Shown here: positions 1 to 10,292 of the stretch, piece by piece | Layout: each line of letters opens with the position of its first letter | Position numbering within the stretch: the stretch's first letter is position 1 | NCBI GenBank assembly: GCA_934230965.1 | Contig: CAKQFW010000035.1 | Location: forward strand, 1-13,454 | DNA: 13,454 nt | Reading direction: 5' to 3' | Origin: an uncultured Prevotella sp. | GTDB taxonomy: Bacteria; Bacteroidota; Bacteroidia; Bacteroidales; Bacteroidaceae | Position numbers and translations under genes: made by a program | The notes under the pieces: generated by a model | The model's input: only the letters and a program-made list of their open reading frames with translations | Databases searched by the model: none | What the model was told of the DNA's origin: nothing

Positions 1-61
1 ATTCACTCCCCTCCATAAGGGGAGGGGGAAGCCGCGCGTTAGCGCGGCGCGGGGGTGGGGC
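1..61 (+). repeat. GC-rich palindromic repeat element, copy A
   Basis: This is the first of three copies of a roughly 60-base element in the window; the others are at 9621-9680 (inverted) and 9878-9937 (same orientation). It contains two hairpins. The first is CTCCCCT/AGGGGAG around bases 6-24. The second is GCCGCGC-GTTA-GCGCGGC at about 32-49. The second stem is identical in all copies, but the loop is GTTA here and TCC in the other two. The element is cut by the window edge or starts just at it. It is a non-coding extragenic palindrome; transcription termination or mRNA stabilisation is an inference. Confidence 0.8.
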
Positions 62-163
62 TTTGTATATAAGTGTTTGAAGACATGGTAGTTACGATAT
101 TAAAAAACGTTAAGCCAATATAATATTTTTTGTATAAATAACCATAATAAGAAGAAATATCAT

Positions 164-171
164 TAATTTTG
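164..171 (+). promoter_or_regulatory. Possible Bacteroidetes -7 promoter box (TAATTTTG)
   Basis: TAATTTTG fits the Bacteroidetes -7 consensus TAnnTTTG exactly. No TTTG lies at the expected 19-21 base spacing upstream; the nearest, at 129-132, is about 31 bases away. Only half of the promoter is therefore supported. It lies in an AT-rich stretch upstream of the 534 start codon, and no better box was found closer to the gene. Confidence 0.4.
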
Positions 172-218
172 CAGACTATTTCAAGAAAATAGTTGAAATT
201 CATTGTAATTTCCAACAA

Positions 219-371
219 CAAACAAAACACCCCAGCAAGACCAAAAGCAAAACTGGAAAAGCAAACAAAACACCCCAGCAAGACTAAAAAGCAAAACACC
301 CCCAGCAAAACTAAAAAGCAAGACTAAAAAGCAAACAAACAAAGCAAACAAACAAAACAAAGCAAACGAAC
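219..371 (+). repeat. Degenerate A/C-rich tandem repeat array in the leader
   Basis: A 23-base unit (CAAACAAAACACCCCAGCAA followed by GAC) occurs at 219-241 and again exactly at 262-284. A shortened variant starts at 292, and decayed pieces such as CAAGACTAAAAAG and CAAACAAACAAAG continue to about 371. The plus strand is nearly free of T and poor in G, so a transcript would be largely unstructured. Open frames read on the opposite strand here are repetitive and not credible genes. Confidence 0.75.
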
Positions 372-533
372 TAAAATATAATAAATAAACAAAGTCCAAT
401 AGCACGCAACGTATCGAAACGTTAAATGCACGCAAAAGGAATTATCATGACACACTCTGCCATAATACTGTAGCGACAGGGATAACGTAAACATACCTCA
501 TGATACCAATTTTGCAAGAAACAAGTTATCATC

Positions 534-3500
534 ATGTTAAGAAGAAGCAAGAACAACACGCTTAGAGTAGTGGCTCTGAGCACCGTAGTCGCCTTCGCTG
601 CCGTGAAGGGCACCCCATTGTGTGCCCAGACCTCTGCCGCGCCAGCGAAAAGTGGCAACAGCGCCCTCTTGCAAAATCTCAAGGGCGTAGACATCACTAA
701 AGGAAACATGTACCAGTATGTCACTACTGGCAACCCTGGCGACCTCAGCCTCACCATGAGCAACGACGAGGCCAGCAAAGTATTTGTGCTCTACAACAAA
801 GGCACAGGCAAGTTTCTCAACGTAGGTGGCTACTGGGGCAGCTCGGCAGTGCTCAGCGATGTGCCATGCCCGCTATGGTTGCAGATACGCAACGATAAAA
901 AGACAAAGCAAAGCCTTACCATTTCTGCACGCTACCCCGAGAACGCTGGCGAGGAAACAACAGCAATCCTCTCTACCGAACAAACCAGATGGACAAACAA
1001 ATACAACGAATTTAAAAACTACGTAAACGGCAAGGAAGGCAAGCTGTACTTAGGTAGCGAACAGGGCAACACCCGCACACGCGCCATCTACAATAAGGTG
1101 CAGATACTCAAGAGCGACGGCACACTGAAAAGCACGTTGCGGTTTGAAAGCACGGGCGACGAAGCAAAAAGCGCTGGCACAGGCTCGGCCTCGGCCACCG
1201 AAACCTTCACAGGCAATGGCACAAGCCATTTCATCTCTTCTACCTCGCTCAGCAAGCTGAGCCTGGCCGATGGCGATGTGTTAGAGGCCCATCTCGACCT
1301 CACCCCATGCACCTCAAACCTTGAAAACGTGTTCTCTATAGGAACAAAAATAGGCGAATGGAGTGGAACAGGCGTTTACAACCTGCATATCTATTACACC
1401 CCGAGCACCAAAATTCTGTTGCTGCGTGGCTGCTTTAACAGCACAACTAACCCCAATTATACCTGGGAAGAAATTGTTATCAACAATCCCACCGATGTAG
1501 TGTTTAAGCTTACAAAAGATGGCTTTTACGTAAACAACGTAATGATGCCACGCTATTATAGCTACACGATACCATACGTTGCCGGGAAAGAGGGACAGAT
1601 AGCAAAGTTTAAGTATGAAGGAGGCCGTTATGTTACAGACGAAAGCGGCACCCTCACCCTCGACGATAATGGCCAGCCCTACACCTTTGATATTTCTAAC
1701 ACCGACAGTTACGTCTACGCAGATGCACCCGGCGATAAAGAGCCTTCTCTGTTTTTCTCACGCCGATTAAACCACAATTCGGCCACTTCTACCGATAACG
1801 AAGGCAACTTCATTGGCTGGGTACCAGCCAACGGAGACAATGCAGCCTACGACAAACTCTCCGATGTATATACCGACCGCCCCATCCCAGGAACCGATTA
1901 TCGATACAAGCCCGAGCAAGAGCGCTGGAAGCTGATTGCCACAGGCGCCAAGGGCGAGTATAAGTTGGCCCTCGACATGACCGCCAACCTTAAAAATGGA
2001 AGCATCAAGCCCGAGAATGGTGCCACAACAGGCCGCTTCTACCTTACCGCCTCAACCAGCATCATCAAGGGTCCCTCAAAATATTATTTCGAAAACAAAG
2101 CCTACAAAGAGCCCACCGAGGCCGACAAGCAGTACTGCTATTACAGCACCCTTAACGCCGATGGCACCCGCACCTATACTGAAAAGTACAGCGACGACCT
2201 TACCAACGTAATCATGACCGCCACCGAGCCCGAGCCCACCGACGACAATGGCCTGTGGCGCATCGTCTCGGTAGGAGATTACATAGAGCTGCTCAAACAG
2301 CAGCAAAGCCTCTTGCGCGATGCCGTTGACCTCACCGCCCTCTTGGCCGACCCCAACTTCACCAGAAAAGATCTCGACCTGAAAGATTGGAAACTCACCG
2401 AGCACCTCCAGTCGAACGACAACTCCTATCATAAGGCCCTCGTGCGCATAGGTTATGATGGCAGTTATAAGACGAAGCCCGAAGACGACAAGTATCTTCA
2501 TGGTGCCTCTTACAACTTCTACGACAACACCGACCGCGGCAATGATAGTGAAACACAGAACAACTTCGTTGCCAACCACAGCCGCTACATGTGTGCCACT
2601 ATACAGAATGGTGGCTATGGCCAGATGTATCAAAGCGTGCAGATTACCCGCAACGGATGGTATATTGTGCGCTGCCAGGGCCTGAGCACCGTCGATGCTC
2701 GCCTCTTTGCCCGCGTGGTAGGAAAGAAACATACAAATTACTACTCACCCTTGCGCAAGATTACCGACGAATATTATTGCAACAACCTGCAAATAATGAA
2801 CGCCAAGGATGCCTACTGGCCCTACGACCAGTGCATGCCCATGTATAACGCGGCCGTAGAGATGAACGACAAGCACGTCCAGCCCAACAAGGTAGAGGAG
2901 AGCACCACACAGGTGCTGTTCTACGTCGACGAGGCTTCTAACGAAGAGCCCATCACCGTAACCTTCGGCATCGACGTGCCACAAACCGCCAGCAAGAAGC
3001 TCACGAACGGCTCGGCCACCTATTCGTCCGACTTCACCGCCTTCGACAATTTCCGCCTGCTGTATGGTGGCGAAGAGGCCAGCGAGCCCTACCTTGTGCT
3101 CGACGAAGACGACGAGACCCTCGACCACCTCGACAACACCATTCACCACTATCGCACCGATACTGAAACGGGTGTAAACAAGAAGTTGCTGCTGCACCGC
3201 ACCTTCACACAGGGCAAATGGAACAGCTTTATGCTGCCCGTAGGCCTTACCGAGGCACAGTTTAAGGGCGCCTTTGGCGACGATGCACAGTTGGCCGAGC
3301 TCACCACTCTCACCGAGAACGAGATACACTTCAAGACCGTTACCGCCGAGAGCATCTATGGCGATGGAACCTACGACCGCACCGCCTACTGGCTCAAACC
3401 CATGACGGCCTACATCATCAAGATAGCCGATGCCACCAAGACCCAGGGCAACGTTACCGACATCTACGATGCCTACCTCTACCACTGGGCCGACAACGGC

Positions 3501-4103
3501 AAGACCTTCACCAAGAAGACCATCGGCGGTGCCGACGACAGCTACTACAGCATCGACGGCATCAGCATGATTGAGGGCATAGCACCCGTCAACGTTGACG
3601 ACAACTTCAGTCACTGGCACTTCAAGAGCCTCACCATCAGCAATGGCGCCGATGGCAAGTATCACTACGTAGCCCCCAGCAAGGCCGCCAACTATAGCGA
3701 TGGCACCATGACGCCCTACGGCATGTTCACCCGCAACTATGGCGTGAACGCCGATGGCACCAAGCACCTGCTCGAGGGCCGCGCGCCCATGAGCGACGCA
3801 TACATCTTGAGCGGTGGCAAACTGAAGTATACCGCTGGCGGTGGTGCCTCAAAGGGTTTCCGCTGCTGGTTCCAGTTTACCAAAGAGGCACAGGCAGGCG
3901 CCGCACCCATGCTCTACATCGATGGCATTGGCGACCCCACAGGCATTGAGGGCATACGCGCCAACGATGGCAACGGCACCCTCACAGGCCGCTATGCCCA
4001 GGGCGTGTTCACCATCAACGGTCAGCGCGTGGCCGACGCCAGCGCCCTCTCATCACTGCCCCACGGCGTGTATATTGTAAATGGTAAGAAAGTGGTAAAG
4101 TAA
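534..4103 (+). CDS. Large secreted multidomain protein with LamG-like module and C-terminal sorting-type tail
   Basis: This is a 1189-residue exported protein of unknown specific function. Residues 1-31 form a signal peptide (MLRRSK start, hydrophobic core, probable cleavage LCA|Q after Ala31); PLC does not fit a lipobox. Residues 83-205 resemble the 'VFVLYNKGTGKFLNVGG' ricin-like or frame domain common in Prevotella surface proteins. Residues about 220-345 form a LamG-like module (LDLTPCTSNLENVFSIG at 254-270, LTKDGFYV at 326-333) that is also present in the beta-galactosidase at 5725. Residues 606-846 look like a jelly-roll carbohydrate-binding-type domain (DPNF at its start, DFTAFDNFRLLYGG at its end). 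Residues 888-1000 carry the 'QGKWNSFMLP' domain shared with two other proteins here. The protein ends GVYIVNGKKVVK, like a shortened type IX secretion C-terminal signal. A surface glycan-binding or structural role is inferred. It is the first gene of the plus-strand cluster, 21 bases before the 63-residue peptide gene. Confidence 0.85.
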   Translation: MLRRSKNNTLRVVALSTVVAFAAVKGTPLCAQTSAAPAKSGNSALLQNLKGVDITKGNMYQYVTTGNPGDLSLTMSNDEASKVFVLYNKGTGKFLNVGGYWGSSAVLSDVPCPLWLQIRNDKKTKQSLTISARYPENAGEETTAILSTEQTRWTNKYNEFKNYVNGKEGKLYLGSEQGNTRTRAIYNKVQILKSDGTLKSTLRFESTGDEAKSAGTGSASATETFTGNGTSHFISSTSLSKLSLADGDVLEAHLDLTPCTSNLENVFSIGTKIGEWSGTGVYNLHIYYTPSTKILLLRGCFNSTTNPNYTWEEIVINNPTDVVFKLTKDGFYVNNVMMPRYYSYTIPYVAGKEGQIAKFKYEGGRYVTDESGTLTLDDNGQPYTFDISNTDSYVYADAPGDKEPSLFFSRRLNHNSATSTDNEGNFIGWVPANGDNAAYDKLSDVYTDRPIPGTDYRYKPEQERWKLIATGAKGEYKLALDMTANLKNGSIKPENGATTGRFYLTASTSIIKGPSKYYFENKAYKEPTEADKQYCYYSTLNADGTRTYTEKYSDDLTNVIMTATEPEPTDDNGLWRIVSVGDYIELLKQQQSLLRDAVDLTALLADPNFTRKDLDLKDWKLTEHLQSNDNSYHKALVRIGYDGSYKTKPEDDKYLHGASYNFYDNTDRGNDSETQNNFVANHSRYMCATIQNGGYGQMYQSVQITRNGWYIVRCQGLSTVDARLFARVVGKKHTNYYSPLRKITDEYYCNNLQIMNAKDAYWPYDQCMPMYNAAVEMNDKHVQPNKVEESTTQVLFYVDEASNEEPITVTFGIDVPQTASKKLTNGSATYSSDFTAFDNFRLLYGGEEASEPYLVLDEDDETLDHLDNTIHHYRTDTETGVNKKLLLHRTFTQGKWNSFMLPVGLTEAQFKGAFGDDAQLAELTTLTENEIHFKTVTAESIYGDGTYDRTAYWLKPMTAYIIKIADATKTQGNVTDIYDAYLYHWADNGKTFTKKTIGGADDSYYSIDGISMIEGIAPVNVDDNFSHWHFKSLTISNGADGKYHYVAPSKAANYSDGTMTPYGMFTRNYGVNADGTKHLLEGRAPMSDAYILSGGKLKYTAGGGASKGFRCWFQFTKEAQAGAAPMLYIDGIGDPTGIEGIRANDGNGTLTGRYAQGVFTINGQRVADASALSSLPHGVYIVNGKKVVK

Positions 4104-4124
4104 AAAAAAAGGAAGAACGTAATT

Positions 4125-4316
4125 ATGAAAACATATATTAAGCCCACTACCCACGTGTGCTACATCGACCCTGACGAGCTGCTCACCGTCGCTCCACAAA
4201 GCCAAGCATTTACGGGCGACGACCCCAGCGACAGCAGTAGTAGAGAAGAAATAGAGATTGACAATTCGGGATGGGGCGGCTCATCTGACTGGGACCCCAA
4301 CCTTGATGCCGACTAA
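4125..4316 (+). CDS. Small acidic peptide, MKxxYxxP family (63 aa)
   Basis: The protein starts MKTYIKPTTHVCYIDPDELL and has a low-complexity, Asp/Ser/Gly-rich acidic C-terminus ending DPNLDAD. There is no signal peptide or transmembrane segment. The N-terminal pattern (Met-Lys, Tyr, Pro at about position 7, then a beta-like alternating hydrophobic run ending in LL) recurs in the 60-residue protein at 4426 and the 56-residue protein at 9954. Peptides with this kind of start are frequent hypothetical proteins in Bacteroidales. The start codon is 21 bases after the upstream stop, with a purine-rich AAGGAAG about 10 bases before it, so co-transcription is likely. Function is unknown; the leader-plus-variable-tail shape recalls a peptide precursor, but no maturation enzyme is present nearby. 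Confidence 0.75.
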   Translation: MKTYIKPTTHVCYIDPDELLTVAPQSQAFTGDDPSDSSSREEIEIDNSGWGGSSDWDPNLDAD

Positions 4317-4333
4317 CAACAACACAACCCTAT

Positions 4334-4396
4334 AAGGAGATATGCCTGAAACACATACACATCAACCATGTGCCTTCAGGTGTACCTCCTTTTTTG
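4334..4396 (+). terminator. Long imperfect hairpin followed by T-run (intrinsic terminator or attenuator)
   Basis: The left arm runs from AAGGAG (4334-4339) through CCTGAA and CACAT. The right arm is ATGTG..TTCAGG..CTCCTT, ending at about 4391, and is followed by a run of T. About 18 of some 23 positions pair, with an 11-base loop. The orientation suits termination of plus-strand transcripts after the 63-residue peptide gene. It lies inside an otherwise tightly packed cluster, and no TAnnTTTG box is seen in the 30 bases before the next gene. Partial read-through, giving higher expression of the first two genes than of the last three, is therefore plausible but inferred. Confidence 0.75.
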
Positions 4397-4425
4397 TTTT
4401 ATAAACTGAACCATAACCACAACGT

Positions 4426-4608
4426 ATGAAGAAAACTTATCTATCACCCCAAAGCCTCACCATAGCCCTTCACACCGAGGGCTGCGTGCTGCGAACCTTA
4501 AGCAAAGACCGTCCTGACGGTGGCGATGGCGACCCCGGCGACATTCGCTCGAAGCAAAACTTCGACTTCGACGATGACGACGACTCTGACAACGCCCTCT
4601 TTCTTTAA
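4426..4608 (+). CDS. Small acidic peptide, MKxxYxxP family (60 aa)
   Basis: It starts MKKTYLSPQSLTIALHTEGC, then VLRTLSKDRP, and ends with an Asp-rich segment DFDDDDDSDNALFL. The N-terminal pattern matches the 63- and 56-residue peptides in this window; the C-terminus differs completely apart from its acidity. No signal peptide is visible. The reading frame is the same as that of the following 359-residue ORF, separated only by this gene's TAA and 24 bases. It sits directly downstream of the hairpin at 4334-4396 and appears to belong to the downstream part of the cluster. Function is unknown. Confidence 0.7.
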   Translation: MKKTYLSPQSLTIALHTEGCVLRTLSKDRPDGGDGDPGDIRSKQNFDFDDDDDSDNALFL

Positions 4609-4632
4609 ACAACCCTAAACCACCGCATTGAT

Positions 4633-5712
4633 ATGAGCATACTACACACACTGCTGATGACAGGGGTTTACATCTTCAACGCCCAAGGCCAGTACCTCTG
4701 CATGGGCACCGACGGCACCCCTACACTATCAGCCACCCCTGTAGCCCTCAACGTAACACAGGTTGACGAGCAGGCCGACGCGGGCCGCCTACACCTCGAC
4801 AACGCCAACACCCTAAAATGGATATTAAAGCCATCGGCCACACACACCTACACCATAGGCTATCAGGTGCCCGATGCCAATGCCACCACCTTTGTCTACA
4901 CCCGTGGCAACACCCTCTCTACCACCTTTGAAGAGCCCGCCACCACCTTCACGGCAGGCCAGTGGGCCGTGTCTACCGAGGCCGAGCGCCAGCCCATCAC
5001 CCTCGACGAGCAAGAGCCTTACGTCACCCCCACCTTCTACAAGCAACATGCCGATGTTACCTTTCACCGCACGCTGGTGCAAGGCGAGTGGAACACGCTG
5101 TGCCTACCCTTCAACGTCGATGCCTCGCACATAGCCGCCCTGTGGGGCGCGGGCACACAGGTGGCCACCTTTACGGGCGATACGGGCACCAAACTGCTGT
5201 TCACCGTCTGCAACAACATCGAGGCGGGCGTGCCCTACGTGCTGCTGCCCGCCATGGTAAGCACTGACCACACCTACCTGTTTGAGGGCATCGACATTAG
5301 CACCTGGCACCGCGCCTCCACCTTGCGCCCCACCACCGTGGGCCTCACACGCTTCCAGCCCTTCTTCAGTCCTACCACCGTGCCCGCCAAGGCTTACGTC
5401 TTTGGCAATGGCGACAAGATGTATCGGCTACGCACTGCCAAGGGGGCCAAGGGCTATCGCGCCTACTTCTTCGACGACGACCCCGCCTCGGCACGTAACC
5501 TGACATGGGGCGTTGATGGCGACAGCCCCGACACCCCCACCGCCATCACCACACCACAAAGTGCCATCACCACTCCACAAGGCTCCATCACCACCGCCCA
5601 AGGCCCCATCTACACCCCCTCAGGACAGTTGGTGCGCCACAAAGCCTCACCAAACACCCCCCTCGCCCCCGGTGTATATATCGTGAATGGCATAAAAATG
5701 ATTGTAAAGTAA
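4633..5712 (+). CDS. Surface-type protein with sorting tail but no signal peptide, possibly 5'-truncated (359 aa)
   Basis: Residues 11-41 (GVYIFNAQGQYLCMG region) resemble the N-terminal 'LYNKGTGKFLNVGG' domain of the 1189-residue protein. Residues 145-260 carry the 'HRTLVQGEWNTLCLPF' domain shared with that protein and with the LRR protein. Residues 304-331 are four 7-residue repeats (AITTPQS, AITTPQG, SITTAQG, PIYTPSG) that run into a C-terminal tail ending GVYIVNGIKMIVK. The tail predicts export, yet the N-terminus (MSILHTLLMTGVYIF) lacks a charged n-region and a cleavage site. An in-frame stop lies 24 bases upstream, so the start cannot be extended. It may be a truncated relative of a longer exported protein. 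The beta-galactosidase gene begins 12 bases after its stop, indicating co-transcription. The start could also be Met9 at 4657. Confidence 0.7.
   Translation: MSILHTLLMTGVYIFNAQGQYLCMGTDGTPTLSATPVALNVTQVDEQADAGRLHLDNANTLKWILKPSATHTYTIGYQVPDANATTFVYTRGNTLSTTFEEPATTFTAGQWAVSTEAERQPITLDEQEPYVTPTFYKQHADVTFHRTLVQGEWNTLCLPFNVDASHIAALWGAGTQVATFTGDTGTKLLFTVCNNIEAGVPYVLLPAMVSTDHTYLFEGIDISTWHRASTLRPTTVGLTRFQPFFSPTTVPAKAYVFGNGDKMYRLRTAKGAKGYRAYFFDDDPASARNLTWGVDGDSPDTPTAITTPQSAITTPQGSITTAQGPIYTPSGQLVRHKASPNTPLAPGVYIVNGIKMIVK
5542..5625 (+). repeat. 21-bp in-frame tandem repeat (7-residue units) in the 359-residue protein
   Basis: Units lie at 5542-5562, 5563-5583, 5584-5604 and 5605-5625 and encode AITTPQS, AITTPQG, SITTAQG and PIYTPSG. 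The first three are close copies. The last is the position where related tails have the 'xIYxxxGQ' motif, so the array seems to have grown by duplication of the start of the sorting-tail motif. Confidence 0.75.
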
Positions 5713-9620
<3,908 letters not shown>

Positions 9621-9621
<1 letters not shown>

Positions 9622-9680
9622 CCCCTCCCCCGCGCCGCGCGGAGCGCGGCTTCCCCCTCCCCTTATGGAGGGGAGTGATG
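9621..9680 (-). repeat. GC-rich palindromic repeat element, copy B (inverted)
   Basis: This is the reverse complement of the copies at 1-61 and 9878-9937, with the GCCGCGC-TCC-GCGCGGC and CTCCCCT/AGGGGAG hairpins intact. It begins on the last base of the beta-galactosidase stop codon, so the final few codons (KPLQQPTQ) lie at the element's flank. The same flank sequence (AAAGCCCCTCC) borders copy C. With copy C it forms a long inverted repeat with a spacer of about 200 bases. Termination of convergent transcripts is possible, but there is no T-run after the hairpin. Confidence 0.8.
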
Positions 9681-9733
9681 TGCCTTGCCGCTTCAATATT
9701 CAATAATAGTGCAAACTAAAAGGTGCGACATCT

Positions 9734-9790
9734 GCAAGACTAAACAGGGCAAACTTAGTAGGACGGTGGCCTCTGTGCCCCGTCCTCCTG
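9734..9790 (+). repeat. Dispersed palindrome family 2, copy with flank
   Basis: AGGACGG (9760-9766) pairs with CCGTCCT (9780-9786). A cleaner copy with a perfect 9-bp stem lies at 13378-13403. The preceding bases, 9734-9766 (GCAAGACTAAACAGGGCA then AACTTAGTAGGACGG), closely match 13275-13308, so the family unit includes left-flank sequence beyond the hairpin. Confidence 0.65.
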
Positions 9791-9800
9791 CAACCAAAGA

Positions 9801-9850
9801 AACAGCCCCACCCCCATCCCCGTTGGGGAGGGGACGGGGGTGGGGCTGTT
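9801..9850. repeat. Strong C/G-rich hairpin (15-bp perfect stem)
   Basis: AACAGCCCCACCCCC (9801-9815) is exactly complementary to GGGGGTGGGGCTGTT (9836-9850). The loop contains a further CCCC-GTT-GGGG hairpin. Part of the arm (GGGGCTGTT) resembles the flank of the 60-base element at 9933-9941, suggesting a related extragenic palindrome family. There is no T-run, so factor-independent termination is uncertain. Confidence 0.75.
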
Positions 9851-9877
9851 CCTCGTCTTACTATGATTAGCAAGGCC

Positions 9878-9937
9878 ATTCACTCCCCTCCATAAGGGGA
9901 GGGGGAAGCCGCGCTCCGCGCGGCGCGGGGGAGGGGC
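9878..9937 (+). repeat. GC-rich palindromic repeat element, copy C
   Basis: It is nearly identical to copy A and to the reverse complement of copy B, with the GCCGCGC-TCC-GCGCGGC hairpin at 9907-9923. The right flank (GAGGGGCTGTTGGGGAGGGG then CTTTT) reaches the stop codon of the minus-strand 56-residue peptide gene at 9954-9956, mirroring copy B beside the beta-galactosidase stop. Confidence 0.8.
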
Positions 9938-9953
9938 TGTTGGGGAGGGGCTT

Positions 9954-10124
9954 TTATTCGCCCCACAGATAGCCATCAGTGTCGGGCGTCAGACCCTCTT
10001 CTTCCAGTTCTTCTACAGTTTGGGGTTGTTTTCTGTTTATTGTTAACGAGGTTTGGGTAAGGAGGGTGTGCGACTGTATCTGCACCACCTCAATCACAGG
10101 TTTTTGATAATATCTTTTGTTCAT
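9954..10124 (-). CDS. Small peptide, MKxxYxxP family (56 aa)
   Basis: The frame reads MNKRYYQKPVIEVVQIQSHT then LLTQTSLTINRK, and ends TPDTDGYLWGE. The start shares Met, Lys/Arg, Tyr, Pro and the alternating hydrophobic run ending in LL with the 63- and 60-residue peptides on the plus strand; the C-terminal half is again acidic (VEELEEEG) and divergent. No signal peptide is seen. It lies 158 bases downstream of the LRR protein gene on the same strand, the same arrangement as the 63-residue peptide after the 1189-residue protein. No TAnnTTTG box was found in the gap, so co-transcription with the LRR gene is likely. The stop abuts the flank of a palindromic element. Function is unknown. Confidence 0.7.
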   Translation of the reverse strand: MNKRYYQKPVIEVVQIQSHTLLTQTSLTINRKQPQTVEELEEEGLTPDTDGYLWGE

Positions 10125-10186
10125 ATTGTTTCAGTTTTAGTTTCGCATGTCTTCGACAAGCGAAATAGTTAATAAAGAGACAAGAT

Positions 10187-10292
10187 ACGAGTGACAAGGA
10201 AATTTGCCTTGATGATTGCTGTTTATAAGACTAAAACAAACAAGGGTAATCTCCTTGTCTACTCGTCAACTCGTCTACTCGTCTACTTGTCA
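10187..10292 (-). repeat. 8-bp tandem repeat and hairpin at the 3' end of the LRR gene
   Basis: ACTCGTCA/ACTCGTCT-type 8-base units repeat four times at 10261-10292, with a fifth degenerate unit at 10253-10260. The last codons and stop of the LRR protein lie inside the array. The left arm ACGAGTGACAAGG (10187-10199) pairs with CCTTGTCTACTCGT (10253-10266) with one bulged base, leaving a loop of about 50 bases. A smaller CAAGG/CCTTG hairpin (about 10195-10211) competes with it. It may shape the 3' end of the LRR mRNA ahead of the 56-residue peptide gene. Confidence 0.6.

Larger units (their letters stand above)
62..533 (+). other. Gene-free leader region upstream of the 1189-residue protein gene
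   Basis: No convincing gene is seen in these 472 bases. From left to right it holds an AT-rich stretch (62-210) with a promoter-like box at 164-171, an A/C-rich degenerate repeat array (219-371), and a segment (426-533) with a 15-codon open frame at 426-473 and an inverted repeat TATCATGA (443-450)/TCATGATA (498-505). The inverted repeat lies about 30 bases before the start codon. If the box at 164-171 is the promoter, the transcript carries an unusually long leader of roughly 350 bases. Confidence 0.6.
9681..9953. other. Convergent intergenic region filled with palindromic repeats, no gene seen
   Basis: The short open frames here are encoded by repeats and have no coding character. The stretch holds a member of the AGGACGGGG palindrome family (9757-9790), a C/G-rich hairpin (9801-9850) and copy C of the 60-base element. 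It separates the plus-strand beta-galactosidase gene from the minus-strand 56-residue peptide gene, so the hairpins are placed to end or insulate both transcripts. Confidence 0.6.

Noticed and set aside
219..371. CRISPR array
   Set aside because: Units are adjacent and decayed, without unique spacers of uniform length; there are no cas genes.
39..435. Two hydrophobic minus-strand frames rich in Phe, Leu and Cys
   Set aside because: They are translations of the A/C-rich leader array read backwards; no conserved features.
426..473. 15-codon upstream frame (MHAKGIIMTHSAIIL) as a leader peptide
   Set aside because: It lacks the regulatory codon runs or the terminator/antiterminator pair expected of attenuation; a frame of this length is likely by chance.
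2076..2732. 218-codon open frame on the minus strand
   Set aside because: Shadow of the 1189-residue protein gene; low-complexity Val/Ile/Gly-rich translation.
2745..3767. 340-codon open frame on the minus strand
   Set aside because: It lies entirely antisense to the 1189-residue protein gene, has a Gly/Val/Ala-rich composition typical of a shadow frame, and shows no recognisable domain.
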